This document shows positions 16,138 through 25,099 of a DNA stretch of 64,000 nucleotides, piece by piece. The notes under the pieces were generated by a model, which saw only the letters and a program-made list of their open reading frames with translations, did not search any database and was not told the DNA's origin. Within the stretch, counting starts at the first letter, position 1; each line of letters starts with the position of its first letter. The DNA is from Simplicispira lacusdiani (lineage in GTDB: Bacteria; Pseudomonadota; Gammaproteobacteria; Burkholderiales; Burkholderiaceae_C), in NCBI RefSeq assembly GCF_003604195.1, contig NZ_QXGR01000002.1, forward strand, positions 186,001 through 250,000, read 5' to 3'. A program made the translations under genes and the position numbers.

Positions 16138-16635
16138 TCAGGGGGTTCCCGGGAGGGTGCGCGGGCGAGCAGGCCCGCCCGGAGCCGGCGGGGGATTACC
16201 CGGCTCCAGAGGACGCTCCACCCGCTGTTCGTCGGCTGATAAAAAAACCGCCTTGCGACCATCGAAGGATTCGAGGCGCCAGGGTTTGGTTTCCGCAGTG
16301 ATCTTCATCGTTCCGCCCTCCTTGCGCTGCAGAACGGCCACACGCTCCTTGCCCGACTCCAGGACAGCCATCAGGCGGGCCTGGGCCAATTCCTGCGCCA
16401 TGCCCGACTTTTTGTCACCGGTTTCGGCCAGGCGGCGCGAGGACCACAACAAAGGACGCTCCAGAGCCTGCTTCGCGATCGCGGGCATGGGACCAGGCAT
16501 GGCCTCGACCTTTGGCAGGTCAGGCAGGCGGGCGGGCGGGGGAGTCCACGCATCCTTTTGGGTGTGCCACCAGTAGGCACTGCCCGCCAGGGCGGCGGTA
16601 GCCAGCAAGGGACCAAGATGCCAGGGTCTGATCAT
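16138..16635 (-). CDS. gspN: Type II secretion protein N/C-like (XpsN type)
   Basis: Bitopic inner-membrane protein of 165 residues: one transmembrane segment near 7-23 (HLGPLLATAALAGSAYWW), then a periplasmic part with ALERPLLWSSRRL, comparable with the RPLF-SRRP motif of GspC/GspN homology regions, and a Pro-rich tail. In Xanthomonas-type systems XpsN takes the place of GspC, linking the inner-membrane platform to the secretin. No separate gspC is present here. It overlaps gspM by 4 bases (ATGA) and precedes gspD, the order xpsM-N-D. Assignment rests on context plus this short motif. Confidence 0.72.
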   Translation of the reverse strand: MIRPWHLGPLLATAALAGSAYWWHTQKDAWTPPPARLPDLPKVEAMPGPMPAIAKQALERPLLWSSRRLAETGDKKSGMAQELAQARLMAVLESGKERVAVLQRKEGGTMKITAETKPWRLESFDGRKAVFLSADEQRVERPLEPGNPPPAPGGPARPRTLPGTP

Positions 16636-17180
16636 GGCTGGGCCTTCTGCGGCGCCAGGGGCGCATCGAGCTGCAAGGCCAGCCGTGCATTCTGGGGGCC
16701 TGCGCCAGCGCTCGCTCCCTCACGGGAGATGGTGACGGTGCGAACCCAGTAGGGCGGCCGGCTTGATTGCAGGTTTTCCATGAAACGCACCAGCTTGGCC
16801 CACTCGCCTGTCACGGTGGCGGTCAAACGGATACGGTCGAGCTTGCCATCGGTACCGGGCTCCAGCACGGCTTGCGACGACACAAGCGTGCCGCCAGAAC
16901 GGGTGATCAGCTCACGCAACCGTTGCTGTACGTCATTTTGGGCGTTCTCACCCGCCGCATGGAGCATGGGGGTGATGGCGCTGCGTGCGACTCCCAGGCG
17001 CTCCTGGATTTCGGCACCGGCCTGAACCACGCCATCCAGCCGCTCGCTGCGGGATTCGAACTGCCCGAGCGCACCGTCATAGCGCAACCAGAGCGAGCGG
17101 TAGGCCAGTCCGGCCCCAGCAAGCGCGCACAGCAGCAGGACAAGCGCGGCGGTGGCCGCATTTCGGGTCCAGGTGTTCAT
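16632..17180 (-). CDS. gspM: Type II secretion platform protein GspM (XpsM type)
   Basis: Inner-membrane platform protein of 182 residues. One transmembrane helix (AALVLLLCALAGAGLAYRSLWLRY) is followed by a coiled-coil stretch (GALGQFESRSERLDGVVQAGAEIQERLG) and a ferredoxin-like periplasmic domain (GGTLVSSQAVLEPGTDGKLDRIRLTATV), the layout of the GspMb/PilO-like family. It partners GspL in the assembly platform. It overlaps gspL and gspN by 4 bases each. Confidence 0.85.
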   Translation of the reverse strand: MNTWTRNAATAALVLLLCALAGAGLAYRSLWLRYDGALGQFESRSERLDGVVQAGAEIQERLGVARSAITPMLHAAGENAQNDVQQRLRELITRSGGTLVSSQAVLEPGTDGKLDRIRLTATVTGEWAKLVRFMENLQSSRPPYWVRTVTISREGASAGAGPQNARLALQLDAPLAPQKAQP

Positions 17181-18187
17181 GGCTTGCCTCCTTCTCCGCG
17201 CCAGCGCATCTCGAAGGTGAACCGCTCCTTGTTCGCTGTGTTGTCACGAACGCTGGCCACCGAGGCGCGGGCCTCGGCAAAGGCGGGCTGGCGCCCAAGG
17301 TGCGCCGCCAGCTCGGTCGCATTGCCTGTCAGTCCGCTGATGCGGATCTCACTGCCATTGACTTCAATCCGGTCGAGCCATGTATCGTCTGGCAGAGCCT
17401 GCGAGAGCGCATCGATCACGCTGGCCAGAGGCAGATCCTTGCCCAGGTTCTGCTGCAGTTCCTGCGCCAGTACGGCCTGCTGCCGTAATTCGTCGAGCTG
17501 CTGGCGCAAAGGCACGGCCTTGGGTTCGACGCCACCAATATGCTGCACGGCGCGCAACACGGCCTCCCGCTTGAGCACCAGCGGCATGAGCGCCGGCAGC
17601 GCCACGGCACCCAAGACCAGCAATGCCAGAGCCAGAACCACCGCATTCATCCAGCGCTGGCGCCTTTGCTGCGTCTGCCAACGCGGACCCCGAACCGCAA
17701 AAGCCCGGCCCTGGCGCGCAAGATATACCGGCGCGTCCACCGCCAGCCCCTGGGCAGCCCGCCATGCGTCGCAGTCACTGCGCCGGCAAACACCCCACTC
17801 CACGCTCCAGCCCCCTTGCGAGTCAGGCGTGGCCTGCCATGCCGCAACGATCTGCTCGCGCGGCAGAGGAGAGACGCGCCAGAGCATTTCCTCCACGGCG
17901 GACTCCAGCGCCTGGCACGGCATGTCCGGAATTTGTGCGGTTCCCCAGAGGCATTCGGACTCAGGCACCAGCAGGGCTGCGGCCTTGGAAGCGCCTGATC
18001 TGGCGCGTAACCGGGTTTCAGCGACGGCCCAGCGCCTCCCATCGGTCGAAACGGCCACCCGCCCCAAAGAAGGCCAGACTCCGTATTCGATCAGAATGCG
18101 CCTCAGGTCACCGAACCCCCAGGCGAGCCGATCCTGGGCGACCTGCACACGGCGATATAGCTGCCCCTTTGCTGTCATGGACTCCAT
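17177..18187 (-). CDS. gspL: Type II secretion platform protein GspL (PilN-like)
   Basis: Platform protein of 336 residues. The N-terminal cytoplasmic part resembles the actin-like GspL/PilM fold in reduced form (RRWAVAETRLRARSG, VPESECLWGTAQIP). One transmembrane segment (RWMNAVVLALALLVLGAVALPALMPL) is near 205-230 and a PilN-like periplasmic domain follows (LASVIDALSQALPDDTWLDRIEVNGSEIRISGLT). It would recruit GspE through its cytoplasmic part. It overlaps gspK by 13 bases and gspM by 4. Confidence 0.86.
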   Translation of the reverse strand: MESMTAKGQLYRRVQVAQDRLAWGFGDLRRILIEYGVWPSLGRVAVSTDGRRWAVAETRLRARSGASKAAALLVPESECLWGTAQIPDMPCQALESAVEEMLWRVSPLPREQIVAAWQATPDSQGGWSVEWGVCRRSDCDAWRAAQGLAVDAPVYLARQGRAFAVRGPRWQTQQRRQRWMNAVVLALALLVLGAVALPALMPLVLKREAVLRAVQHIGGVEPKAVPLRQQLDELRQQAVLAQELQQNLGKDLPLASVIDALSQALPDDTWLDRIEVNGSEIRISGLTGNATELAAHLGRQPAFAEARASVASVRDNTANKERFTFEMRWRGEGGKP

Positions 18188-19101
18188 TCCTGTTCCGGCT
18201 TGTTGATGCGGCGCGTAGGCTCCAGCGAGAGCGTTGTCCAGGGTGTCAGCGCGTCCGGGCGCTCGCGGGGATCAATCCAGGCTTCGCGCAGCCACCAGCG
18301 CCCGTTTTCCACCTGCACGAAGGCCCGTAGCCTGACAATCTGCGCCCTGGCAGCCGGAGCCGCCGAGAAATAATCAGCCGTGGCTCCCGTGAGGAGCACA
18401 CCTGCACGCGTTTCGGGTGGTGAGCGATGGATTCGAGCCCCAAGACCTGCCTGGCCCGAAAGGGCGTCTATCAGTGCAGGAGGCGCCGAATCGATCTCGA
18501 TGCGCTGCTGCCCGTTGATGCCCAGATGGGGCGCGATTATGTCATACAGATCCGGCGTCATTCCGAGTACCGCCTTGAGCTCGGACAAGTCCTCCAGGGC
18601 CGAATTGCGAGGCATGGCAGGCCATCCTGCCGCCCTGTACTGTGGCGCCTCGGCGCCGCCAATGCCCCCGGGCGTATCGTCTGGATCAATGAAGTCGCGC
18701 ACGCGCGAAACCAGTATCGCGGCCTCGTCGGGAGTGACACCCCCCACTCTGTGAAACAGTGCCTGCAACAAGGCGTCGCTGGCGACATTGATATCCACCA
18801 AGCCACCCGAAGGAGTGATTTCCAGCCAGATTTCATGCGCCCCCAGCACCATGCGCTCACGCTGGTAATGGCTGACGGCATCTTTTTCCACCTGCAGCCG
18901 CTGTGCAGCCAATTGCAATGCGGCATCCAGCACCGATTCGGCCCGCAGACGCTCCAAACCCAGCCCCACATGCTGGGTTTGCTGGCGCATGCCCTGGGCC
19001 GCTGCCAAAACGGTGAGCGACAGCGCTGCCACCAGCCAGAGTACCAGCACCAGCGCCGCCCCGGTCTCCCGCACCCTCCGCCATTTGCACACCCCGTTCA
19101 T
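18175..19101 (-). CDS. gspK: Type II secretion minor pseudopilin GspK
   Basis: Large minor pseudopilin of 308 residues that caps the pseudopilus with GspI and GspJ. The N-terminus has ETGAALVLVLWLVAALSLTVLA, a prepilin-type hydrophobic helix after Gly-Ala in place of the usual Gly-Phe-Thr. The body has IDPDDTPGGIGGAE, an acidic loop like the calcium-binding region of GspK, and VDINVASDALLQALF of helix-hairpin-helix type. The start at 19101 gives a 4-base overlap with gspJ; the longer frame from 19137 runs into gspJ. Confidence 0.9.
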   Translation of the reverse strand: MNGVCKWRRVRETGAALVLVLWLVAALSLTVLAAAQGMRQQTQHVGLGLERLRAESVLDAALQLAAQRLQVEKDAVSHYQRERMVLGAHEIWLEITPSGGLVDINVASDALLQALFHRVGGVTPDEAAILVSRVRDFIDPDDTPGGIGGAEAPQYRAAGWPAMPRNSALEDLSELKAVLGMTPDLYDIIAPHLGINGQQRIEIDSAPPALIDALSGQAGLGARIHRSPPETRAGVLLTGATADYFSAAPAARAQIVRLRAFVQVENGRWWLREAWIDPRERPDALTPWTTLSLEPTRRINKPEQEWSP

Positions 19102-19709
19102 CGCGCCCTCGCCAAGGTGAAGACAAGGGGCGGCCAATCGCCACGGGCATCGGCCAATTCCAGCCGAATGCGTGCGGGATACTGTTTATTGGTGGAATCC
19201 CATTGCTGGGTCCAGTTACCCGTGAGACCATCCTGATAATGCCACTGCAGGGTGCGCACATCGGCCAGCAGTGTTTCCCGCAGAGCCCTGCTCCAATCCA
19301 GGGCCATGGCAGAACCGTCGTATGGCAAAGCCTCCACCGACAGGTCGACCCGGCCATCATCATGCCGCCACGGGCCAATGCGAAAGACATGCAGCCCCCC
19401 GGCATGGCCACGCTCTGGCAAAGGGGCCACCCACATGGCTCCAGCGGCATTGCCACTGAAGAAGTTCACGAAGCCGCCTCCCTCCCGGCGGCTCAGCAAG
19501 CGCAACGTATCGAACTTGCGCCCCAGCCATTGGCTAACGGTCAGCATGTGCTCCGCTCGATCCATAAGGCGCTGATTGCGCTCCTCGGTCCGCCCGATCA
19601 CTCCGAATCCCGCAAACATCAGGCCCACGACCGCCGCAGTGACCGCCAGGCCAATGAGCAGTTCGATCAGGGTAAAACCACGCTCAAAGGATCGCTTGAA
19701 GCCGGTCAT
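19098..19709 (-). CDS. gspJ: Type II secretion minor pseudopilin GspJ
   Basis: Minor pseudopilin of 203 residues. The prepilin peptidase site is RGFTLIELLIGLAV near residues 10-23, with Glu at +5 after the predicted cut. The remaining sequence (EERNQRLMDRAEHMLTVSQWLGRKFDTLRLLSR) follows the GspJ pattern of a long helix and beta sheet. Both its ends are 4-base overlaps, with gspI upstream and gspK downstream. Processing needs a prepilin peptidase, not encoded in this window. Confidence 0.9.
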   Translation of the reverse strand: MTGFKRSFERGFTLIELLIGLAVTAAVVGLMFAGFGVIGRTEERNQRLMDRAEHMLTVSQWLGRKFDTLRLLSRREGGGFVNFFSGNAAGAMWVAPLPERGHAGGLHVFRIGPWRHDDGRVDLSVEALPYDGSAMALDWSRALRETLLADVRTLQWHYQDGLTGNWTQQWDSTNKQYPARIRLELADARGDWPPLVFTLARAR

Positions 19710-20152
19710 GGCGCGGCCCGGTAGGGTTTCCAAGTGATCCAACTCAAGACGGCTGGCCCATCCTGAGTACGCATGACTTCCACGGTCACCCGCGCAGCAG
19801 GCAGTGCCGCAGGCGCTCTCCGTCCCGCTGTATCGCTGACTTGCGCCGGATCAGGCTGCACGCCCAGACGCCAATGCCAGGTCCCGGCCTGGCCTGCGGA
19901 CTGACGCATCACATCTTCCGCATAGATGGCGCCCGCCAGCACCGATCGCGCCACCAGCGCCGCCTCGACTCTCTCTTCGACTGCCACGGCATTTTTCGAA
20001 CTCTGGCCCACGGTCCGGTACAAGGTGCCCAATGCGATCGAGGCAATGGCCATGGCCACGAGCGCTTCCAGCAGACTGAAGCCCAGGCTGTTCTTCCTAC
20101 GCCGTGCCCGAGCGACACAGGCATGACCCATCTGGGGCATTAGCGCAGTCAT
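19706..20152 (-). CDS. gspI: Type II secretion minor pseudopilin GspI
   Basis: Minor pseudopilin of 148 residues. A positively charged leader (VARARRRKNSLG) precedes FSLLEALVAMAIASIALG, the prepilin helix with Glu at +5. It initiates the pseudopilus tip with GspJ and GspK. The start codon overlaps the gspH stop by 4 bases. Its leader is longer than usual (about 24 residues), so a shorter start is conceivable but would lose the overlap. Confidence 0.88.
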   Translation of the reverse strand: MTALMPQMGHACVARARRRKNSLGFSLLEALVAMAIASIALGTLYRTVGQSSKNAVAVEERVEAALVARSVLAGAIYAEDVMRQSAGQAGTWHWRLGVQPDPAQVSDTAGRRAPAALPAARVTVEVMRTQDGPAVLSWITWKPYRAAP

Positions 20153-20634
20153 GACGGCGTATGGACCACGGTCTGTTCAATGCTGCCCAGCAGCCAGTTG
20201 ACCCTGAAGCCCACCCCGCTCCCTGCGCGGAGCACGCTCAGCCCTCCGCCCAGGGCGCCACCTTCGGTGTTGAAGATGAAAAGAGGCTCTCCTTGCGCGG
20301 GCTCCATACCGGAACGGCGCTCCAACGCATCCCAGCGAATCTGGAGCGACTCGTGCAGGCCAAGGCGCACCCGCCCATCAACAATGAGCTGGCGGGCGCC
20401 TGGGTCGTAGGCCACAACGACGGCACGGCCCTCACGCTGACTCAACGTCCTGGCCTGCACAAGGTGGCTGGCGACATCCCGCACCGTCTGGTGGTAGCGC
20501 GCCCGATCCATGAACGACTGCGCGCCTCCACCCACCACGGCCACCGTGATAGCGGCCAACACGAGCACCACCAGCAACTCCAACAAAGTGAAGCCGGTCT
20601 GCCGCAACGGGATCACCGCGCGATGGCGAATCAT
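20149..20634 (-). CDS. gspH: Type II secretion minor pseudopilin GspH
   Basis: Minor pseudopilin of 161 residues. The prepilin site is TGFTLLELLVVLVLAAITVAVVGGG near residues 13-37, and the GspH/FimT-type body has YHQTVRDVASHLVQARTLSQREGRAVVVAYDPGARQL. It follows gspG by 49 bases, the widest gap within the gspE-to-gspN run, and overlaps gspI by 4 bases. Confidence 0.9.
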   Translation of the reverse strand: MIRHRAVIPLRQTGFTLLELLVVLVLAAITVAVVGGGAQSFMDRARYHQTVRDVASHLVQARTLSQREGRAVVVAYDPGARQLIVDGRVRLGLHESLQIRWDALERRSGMEPAQGEPLFIFNTEGGALGGGLSVLRAGSGVGFRVNWLLGSIEQTVVHTPS

Positions 20635-20683
20635 GCAGTTTCCGTCAGCGGTTCAGCAAATAGCAAGACACACTGGGCTGGTA

Positions 20684-21133
20684 TCAGTTGTAAACATCCG
20701 CGCCTTCGCCATCGCCCCCGGGTTTGGCGTCGGCACCGAGCGAGAAGATGTCCGGGGCGTTGTTGCGCCCGGGATTCTTGTATTGGTAAGCCGCCCCCCA
20801 AGGGTCGGTGGGCAGGCCCTTCTTCAGATAAGGGCCATTCCAGCCCTGGGCCGTGGCTGGGCGTTCGACCAAGGCGCGCAGGCCTTCCGCATCATTGGGG
20901 TAACGGCCCACATCGAGCTTGAAAAGATCAATGCTTTGCTCGATTTCGGCGATCTGCACACGGGCCGTCTTGGACTTGGCGCCGCCGAGCTGGTCGAGCA
21001 CCCGTGGACCCACCAAGCCTGCGAGCAGAGTCAGGATGACCAGCACCACGAGCAGCTCAATGAGGGTGAAACCCGAGGCATGTCGCAGAGACAGGAGATT
21101 CGGGGAGGCGTTTTTCTTTCGCAGGATTTGCAT
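20684..21133 (-). CDS. gspG: Type II secretion major pseudopilin GspG
   Basis: Major pseudopilin of 149 residues forming the piston of the secretion system. The leader ends at SGFTLIELLVVLVILTLLAGLVGP with Glu at +5. The body has RYPNDAEGLRALVERPATAQGWNGPYLKKGLPTDPWG and the DIFSLGADAKPGGDGEGADV loop that binds calcium in GspG homologues. The 49-base spacer downstream and 26 bases upstream leave room for a processing site that would raise its dose over the minor pseudopilins; this is inference. Confidence 0.95.
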   Translation of the reverse strand: MQILRKKNASPNLLSLRHASGFTLIELLVVLVILTLLAGLVGPRVLDQLGGAKSKTARVQIAEIEQSIDLFKLDVGRYPNDAEGLRALVERPATAQGWNGPYLKKGLPTDPWGAAYQYKNPGRNNAPDIFSLGADAKPGGDGEGADVYN

Positions 21134-21159
21134 GGATGGGTTTCCAGGAACGACAAGGG

Positions 21160-22368
21160 TCAGATGGTATCGTTGATGGCCAGCACGCCACCAAGGATGG
21201 AGATGATGATGAAGGCCACCACCAGGCCCAGGAGGATGATGATCAGGGGCTCCATGGCCGCCAGCACACGTGTCATGGTGCGGCGCCCCTCTTCCTCATG
21301 GCGGTCCGCCAAGGCGAGCAGGGTGGCATCGAGCTGACCGGTTTCTTCCGCCACGCGGATCAGCTGCGGCGTGCTGGTCTTGTGAAAGTAGCGCACGTCA
21401 AAACCCGATGACAGCCGCTTGCCTGTCTTGACCGTATCGACGAGCGGCTCCAGGTCTTTGCGCAATACCGTATTGGTCAGAGTGTCGATGGCAATCTTCA
21501 GCGCATCGACCATGGGAATACCGCGCTGCAGCAAGATACCGAAAGTGCGGAAATACATCGCAAATTGAAGATTCTTGAGCACCGGCCCCAGCAGCGGAAT
21601 ACCTAGCAACAACTGGTCGATGTGCATGCGTCCGGCCGGGGTAGCCGCCCAGCGCGAGAACAGGAAGAGCACGGTGGTCAGCCCCAGCAGCAGCTCCATC
21701 CAGCGAGCGCGTATCAGATCGCTGAACCGCACGACAAGTTGGGTCGAATAGGGCAGCGCTTCGCCCATGGAATCAAAGATCTCCCGGAACTGCGGAACCA
21801 CGAAGGCCAGAAGCAGCACCACGGACAACACCGCCACCACCAGCAGGATGACGGGGTAGGTCATCGAGGAGATAACGTAGCTGCGCAGCTTGTCCTCGGC
21901 TTCGAGCTGCACTGTCAGCTCCTTGAGAACCACGTGCAGCGCTCCGGAGGTTTCACCGGCACGCACCAGCACGAGGTATTGCCGGCCCAGATCCGACTCG
22001 AAGGGAGCCAAGGACTGGTAGAGGGATTTACCGCCACGCACACCCTCTTCCACGCGAGCGATGAACGATTTGAGGCGCTCATTGTCGGCCGTTTCCTTGA
22101 GCATGGCCAAGGCCCTGTCAAGCGGCATGTTGGCCTGCTTGAGGTGCGCCATTTCGCGGCTGAACAACAGAATGTCCTTGCGCTTGAGCTCGGTGCTGCG
22201 TGAGGCCTCCGGGTTGCGTTCCACGTCACCCACGCCACCCGATATCCTCACGGGGGTGATTCCCTGGCCGATCAGGCGCAATCGCGCGGAGTCGGCATTG
22301 GGCGCACGAACACTGCCCTGGCATGGTTTGCCGTCGGAAGTGACTCCGGCATATTGAAAATCAATCAT
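21160..22368 (-). CDS. gspF: Type II secretion inner-membrane platform protein GspF
   Basis: Polytopic platform protein of 402 residues with two T2SF domains. The first starts around REMAHLKQANMPLDRALAMLKETADN and the second around FRTFGILLQRGIPMVDALKIAIDTLTN. Three transmembrane segments are near 170-195 (YVISSMTYPVILLVVAVLSVVLLL), 225-245 and 375-398 (IIILLGLVVAFIIISILGGV). Its ATG overlaps the gspE end by 8 bases. Confidence 0.95.
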   Translation of the reverse strand: MIDFQYAGVTSDGKPCQGSVRAPNADSARLRLIGQGITPVRISGGVGDVERNPEASRSTELKRKDILLFSREMAHLKQANMPLDRALAMLKETADNERLKSFIARVEEGVRGGKSLYQSLAPFESDLGRQYLVLVRAGETSGALHVVLKELTVQLEAEDKLRSYVISSMTYPVILLVVAVLSVVLLLAFVVPQFREIFDSMGEALPYSTQLVVRFSDLIRARWMELLLGLTTVLFLFSRWAATPAGRMHIDQLLLGIPLLGPVLKNLQFAMYFRTFGILLQRGIPMVDALKIAIDTLTNTVLRKDLEPLVDTVKTGKRLSSGFDVRYFHKTSTPQLIRVAEETGQLDATLLALADRHEEEGRRTMTRVLAAMEPLIIILLGLVVAFIIISILGGVLAINDTI

Positions 22369-24079
22369 TTTGGCGAGCGACCCGCAACACTTCCTCGGCC
22401 GTGGTCAGTCCTTCAAAGACCTTGGTTGCTCCATCCTGCAGCAAGTTCCCCCCCGCGTAGGCGCCTTCGTCGCCATGCAAGGACGAACCGCGCTCCAGCA
22501 CCGCGCGCTTGACTTCGTCATTGAGCACCAGCAACTCGTGGATGGCCAGCCGCCCCCGGTAGCCCGTGGAGCGGCAATGGCTGCAGCCCACCGGCCGGTA
22601 GAGCACCGCGCCAGGCTGCACTTGCATGCCCAGCGTGGCCGCGGCCAGCCGCGCTTGCTCCGCTGGCAACGGTTCCTTGCATTCAGCGCAGAGTTTCCTG
22701 ACCAGGCGCTGCGCCAGCACCCCCACCACGGAAGCCGTGATGAGATAAGGCTCGACACCCATGTTGATGAGACGGATGATCGCACCCAAGGCACTGTTGG
22801 TATGCAGCGTGGAAAGCACCAGATGCCCGGTCAGCGCGGCCTGGACCGCGATTTCCGCCGTTTCGCCGTCCCGCATTTCCCCGATCATGATGACGTCGGG
22901 GTCTTGCCGCAGGAAGGAACGGAGCACGGCGGCAAAGGTGAGCCCGATTTGCGGTTGCACCTGCACCTGGTTGAGCCATTGCAGCCGGTATTCGACGGGG
23001 TCCTCGACGGTAAGGATCTTGAGATTTTCCCCTTCAAGCTCTTGCAGGGATGCGTACAGCGTGGTGGATTTCCCCGAGCCCGTGGGGCCAGTGACCAGCA
23101 GGATCCCATGGGGAATGCTCAGCAACTGGCGGAACATCTGCAGCGTCGGGGGTGTGAAATGCAGGCTTTCGAGCGACAGCAGGTCGAAATTCTTCTCCAA
23201 CAGACGCATGACCACCGACTCGCCAAACATGGTGGGGACCGTGGATACGCGTGCATCCATTTCCTTGCCATGCACGCGCAGCTTGGTCCGACCGTCCTGG
23301 GGCATCCGGCGCTCGGCGATGTCCAGTTGCGAGAGTATCTTGATGCGCGAAACGACAGCGGGTGCGTCCTTGTTATCGATTTCATCGATGGGGAAGATCT
23401 CGCCATCCACCCGGATGCGCACGACCGATTTTTCTTCGTAGGTTTCGATGTGGATGTCGGATGCCTGCGCAGCAACTGCCTGCGCCAGGATCTGGTTCAC
23501 GCGCTGGATGATGGGCGCTTCCGAGGCCATGTCGCGCAAATGCTCGATGAATTCAGAGGCCTCCGGCACCCCCCATCCATCTTCCTCGCCTTCCGATGCG
23601 CTCTGGACGTACCACTCGTTGAGTTGACTGGAAATCTCGGATTCCAGGCCAAATACGATTTTCGGCACCTCGCCGAAGACCAGGCGGAGTGCGTTGCGCA
23701 GCGCATCGTTACGGGGATCGGCCGAAGCGAAGGCTGGTATGACCTCACCCTCCTGAACGGCACCGAGGGGCAGCAGGTTATGGGCCAGCAGAAAGCCCGT
23801 GTTGAGCCGTGATGTCTCGGGCTGCTCCGAAGGAAATGCCTCCGTGCGCACGAGAGGCAGTCCCGCCTGCTGGGCCAGGGCCGTATACACATCGACTTCG
23901 GACACCAGCCCCAGACTGATCAATAGACGGCCCAGCCGCCCCCCCATTGAGCGCTGGACTTCCAGCGCTCGATCGAGATCATGGCGAGAGATCTTCTGCA
24001 AGCCCAGAAGGATTTCTCCCAGACGGCTGGCAGGCACTTCCACGCCCGGTTCGGTCTGTTCTTCTAACGGGAAACTCAT
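22361..24079 (-). CDS. gspE: Type II secretion assembly ATPase GspE
   Basis: Cytoplasmic hexameric ATPase of 572 residues. It has an N-terminal MshEN/GspE_N region (VPASRLGEILLGLQKISRHDLDRALEVQR), Walker A (GPTGSGKSTT) near 330, an Asp box (VEDPVEYRL), Walker B (DPDVIMIGEMRDGETAE) and a His box (GHLVLSTLHTN). Two Cys pairs of the zinc module lie near 463 (CAEC) and 498 (CSHC). Its ATG begins 3 bases after a glycosyltransferase stop, so the secretion genes continue the upstream rhamnose operon. No promoter-sized gap exists before it. Confidence 0.95.
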   Translation of the reverse strand: MSFPLEEQTEPGVEVPASRLGEILLGLQKISRHDLDRALEVQRSMGGRLGRLLISLGLVSEVDVYTALAQQAGLPLVRTEAFPSEQPETSRLNTGFLLAHNLLPLGAVQEGEVIPAFASADPRNDALRNALRLVFGEVPKIVFGLESEISSQLNEWYVQSASEGEEDGWGVPEASEFIEHLRDMASEAPIIQRVNQILAQAVAAQASDIHIETYEEKSVVRIRVDGEIFPIDEIDNKDAPAVVSRIKILSQLDIAERRMPQDGRTKLRVHGKEMDARVSTVPTMFGESVVMRLLEKNFDLLSLESLHFTPPTLQMFRQLLSIPHGILLVTGPTGSGKSTTLYASLQELEGENLKILTVEDPVEYRLQWLNQVQVQPQIGLTFAAVLRSFLRQDPDVIMIGEMRDGETAEIAVQAALTGHLVLSTLHTNSALGAIIRLINMGVEPYLITASVVGVLAQRLVRKLCAECKEPLPAEQARLAAATLGMQVQPGAVLYRPVGCSHCRSTGYRGRLAIHELLVLNDEVKRAVLERGSSLHGDEGAYAGGNLLQDGATKVFEGLTTAEEVLRVARQND

Positions 24080-24082
24080 TCT

Positions 24083-25099
24083 TCAGCCTTGTTCTGTCTT
24101 GCGCACATCCAGTGCCACGCTGTCTTGCTGCGCCGGATATCCTTCAGCCCCCGGCCACAGCATGCAACGCAAGAGCCGATCCACCTCGGATCCTGGATAG
24201 TATTTCCTATAGCTGCGGATTCTCTGCCACAGCGGCCTGTTTCTCCAAGCCAGGTACTCCGTGACATAGCTTGCATCCCGTTGCAGCATGCGCAAGCGAG
24301 CCTCCAGTGCATGGGCTTGGCGATAGCTGTTGCAGCCCGCTTCGCGTGCCTGGCGAAGCACGCCTGCGCCATCTTTCAAAAGCCGCGCCGCACGGCTCGG
24401 CCAACTGCGGCTCCGGGCACCAATCTGATTGACGGCATGCTGCCGGTACAGGAGCGAGGGTGAATCAATGAAAGAGCGCTGACCGCTGCCGCTGATCACA
24501 GCGCACCACCAGTCATGCACCACCACCTCCGCAGGAATGGGCAACGCTATCTCCAACAAAGAGCGGTTCACCATGGTGGCGCAGCCGGTAACCTGGTTCA
24601 TGCTCAAGAGCCACAATGCAGCGCAGTTGGCGGGGCTCATCGATTGATAGCGCACAAAAGACGGCGCAATCAGCTCCAGATTCTGGTCCACGACAGACAG
24701 ATCGGTATGAACCAGGCAGGGCGTACGCGCACCACTGCGGCCTTCGATACGTCGCATTTCCGCCAGGGAATTTCCCACCTTGTGGGGCAGCCAGACATCG
24801 TCCTGGTCGCAAAACATTGACCAGTTGGCCCGCCCATCGTCCAGGCTGGCTTGCATCAGGTATTCAAAATTGCGCAAACCGCCATCGGCACGGGTCCGCG
24901 GCCGCAGCAGCATAAGACGCCCCCCAAACTGCAGTCGGTATCGCTCCAGAATGGCCTGCGTTCCATCGGTCGAGCCATCGTCGCTCACCAGCACACGGAA
25001 ATGAGGATACGTCTGTGCCAGGAGCGAATCGAGCAGGTCCGGGAGGTACCTGGCACCGTTCCAGGTAGCCAGCAGCACGTCAACCAGAGTGTTGCTCAT
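24083..25099 (-). CDS. Glycosyltransferase family 2, rhamnosyltransferase-like
   Basis: GT-A transferase of 338 residues. It begins DVLLATWNGARYLPDLLDSLLAQTYPHFRVLVSDDGSTDGT, with MFCDQDDVWLPHKV as the DxD metal site, typical of dTDP-rhamnose transferases of the RfbF/RgpB kind. The start at 25099 (ATG) overlaps the previous gene by 20 bases; a longer frame from 25207 lies wholly within the neighbouring gene and lacks a family N-terminus. Downstream, gspE begins after 3 bases. It probably uses dTDP-rhamnose made by the four rml products encoded just upstream. Confidence 0.86.
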   Translation of the reverse strand: MSNTLVDVLLATWNGARYLPDLLDSLLAQTYPHFRVLVSDDGSTDGTQAILERYRLQFGGRLMLLRPRTRADGGLRNFEYLMQASLDDGRANWSMFCDQDDVWLPHKVGNSLAEMRRIEGRSGARTPCLVHTDLSVVDQNLELIAPSFVRYQSMSPANCAALWLLSMNQVTGCATMVNRSLLEIALPIPAEVVVHDWWCAVISGSGQRSFIDSPSLLYRQHAVNQIGARSRSWPSRAARLLKDGAGVLRQAREAGCNSYRQAHALEARLRMLQRDASYVTEYLAWRNRPLWQRIRSYRKYYPGSEVDRLLRCMLWPGAEGYPAQQDSVALDVRKTEQG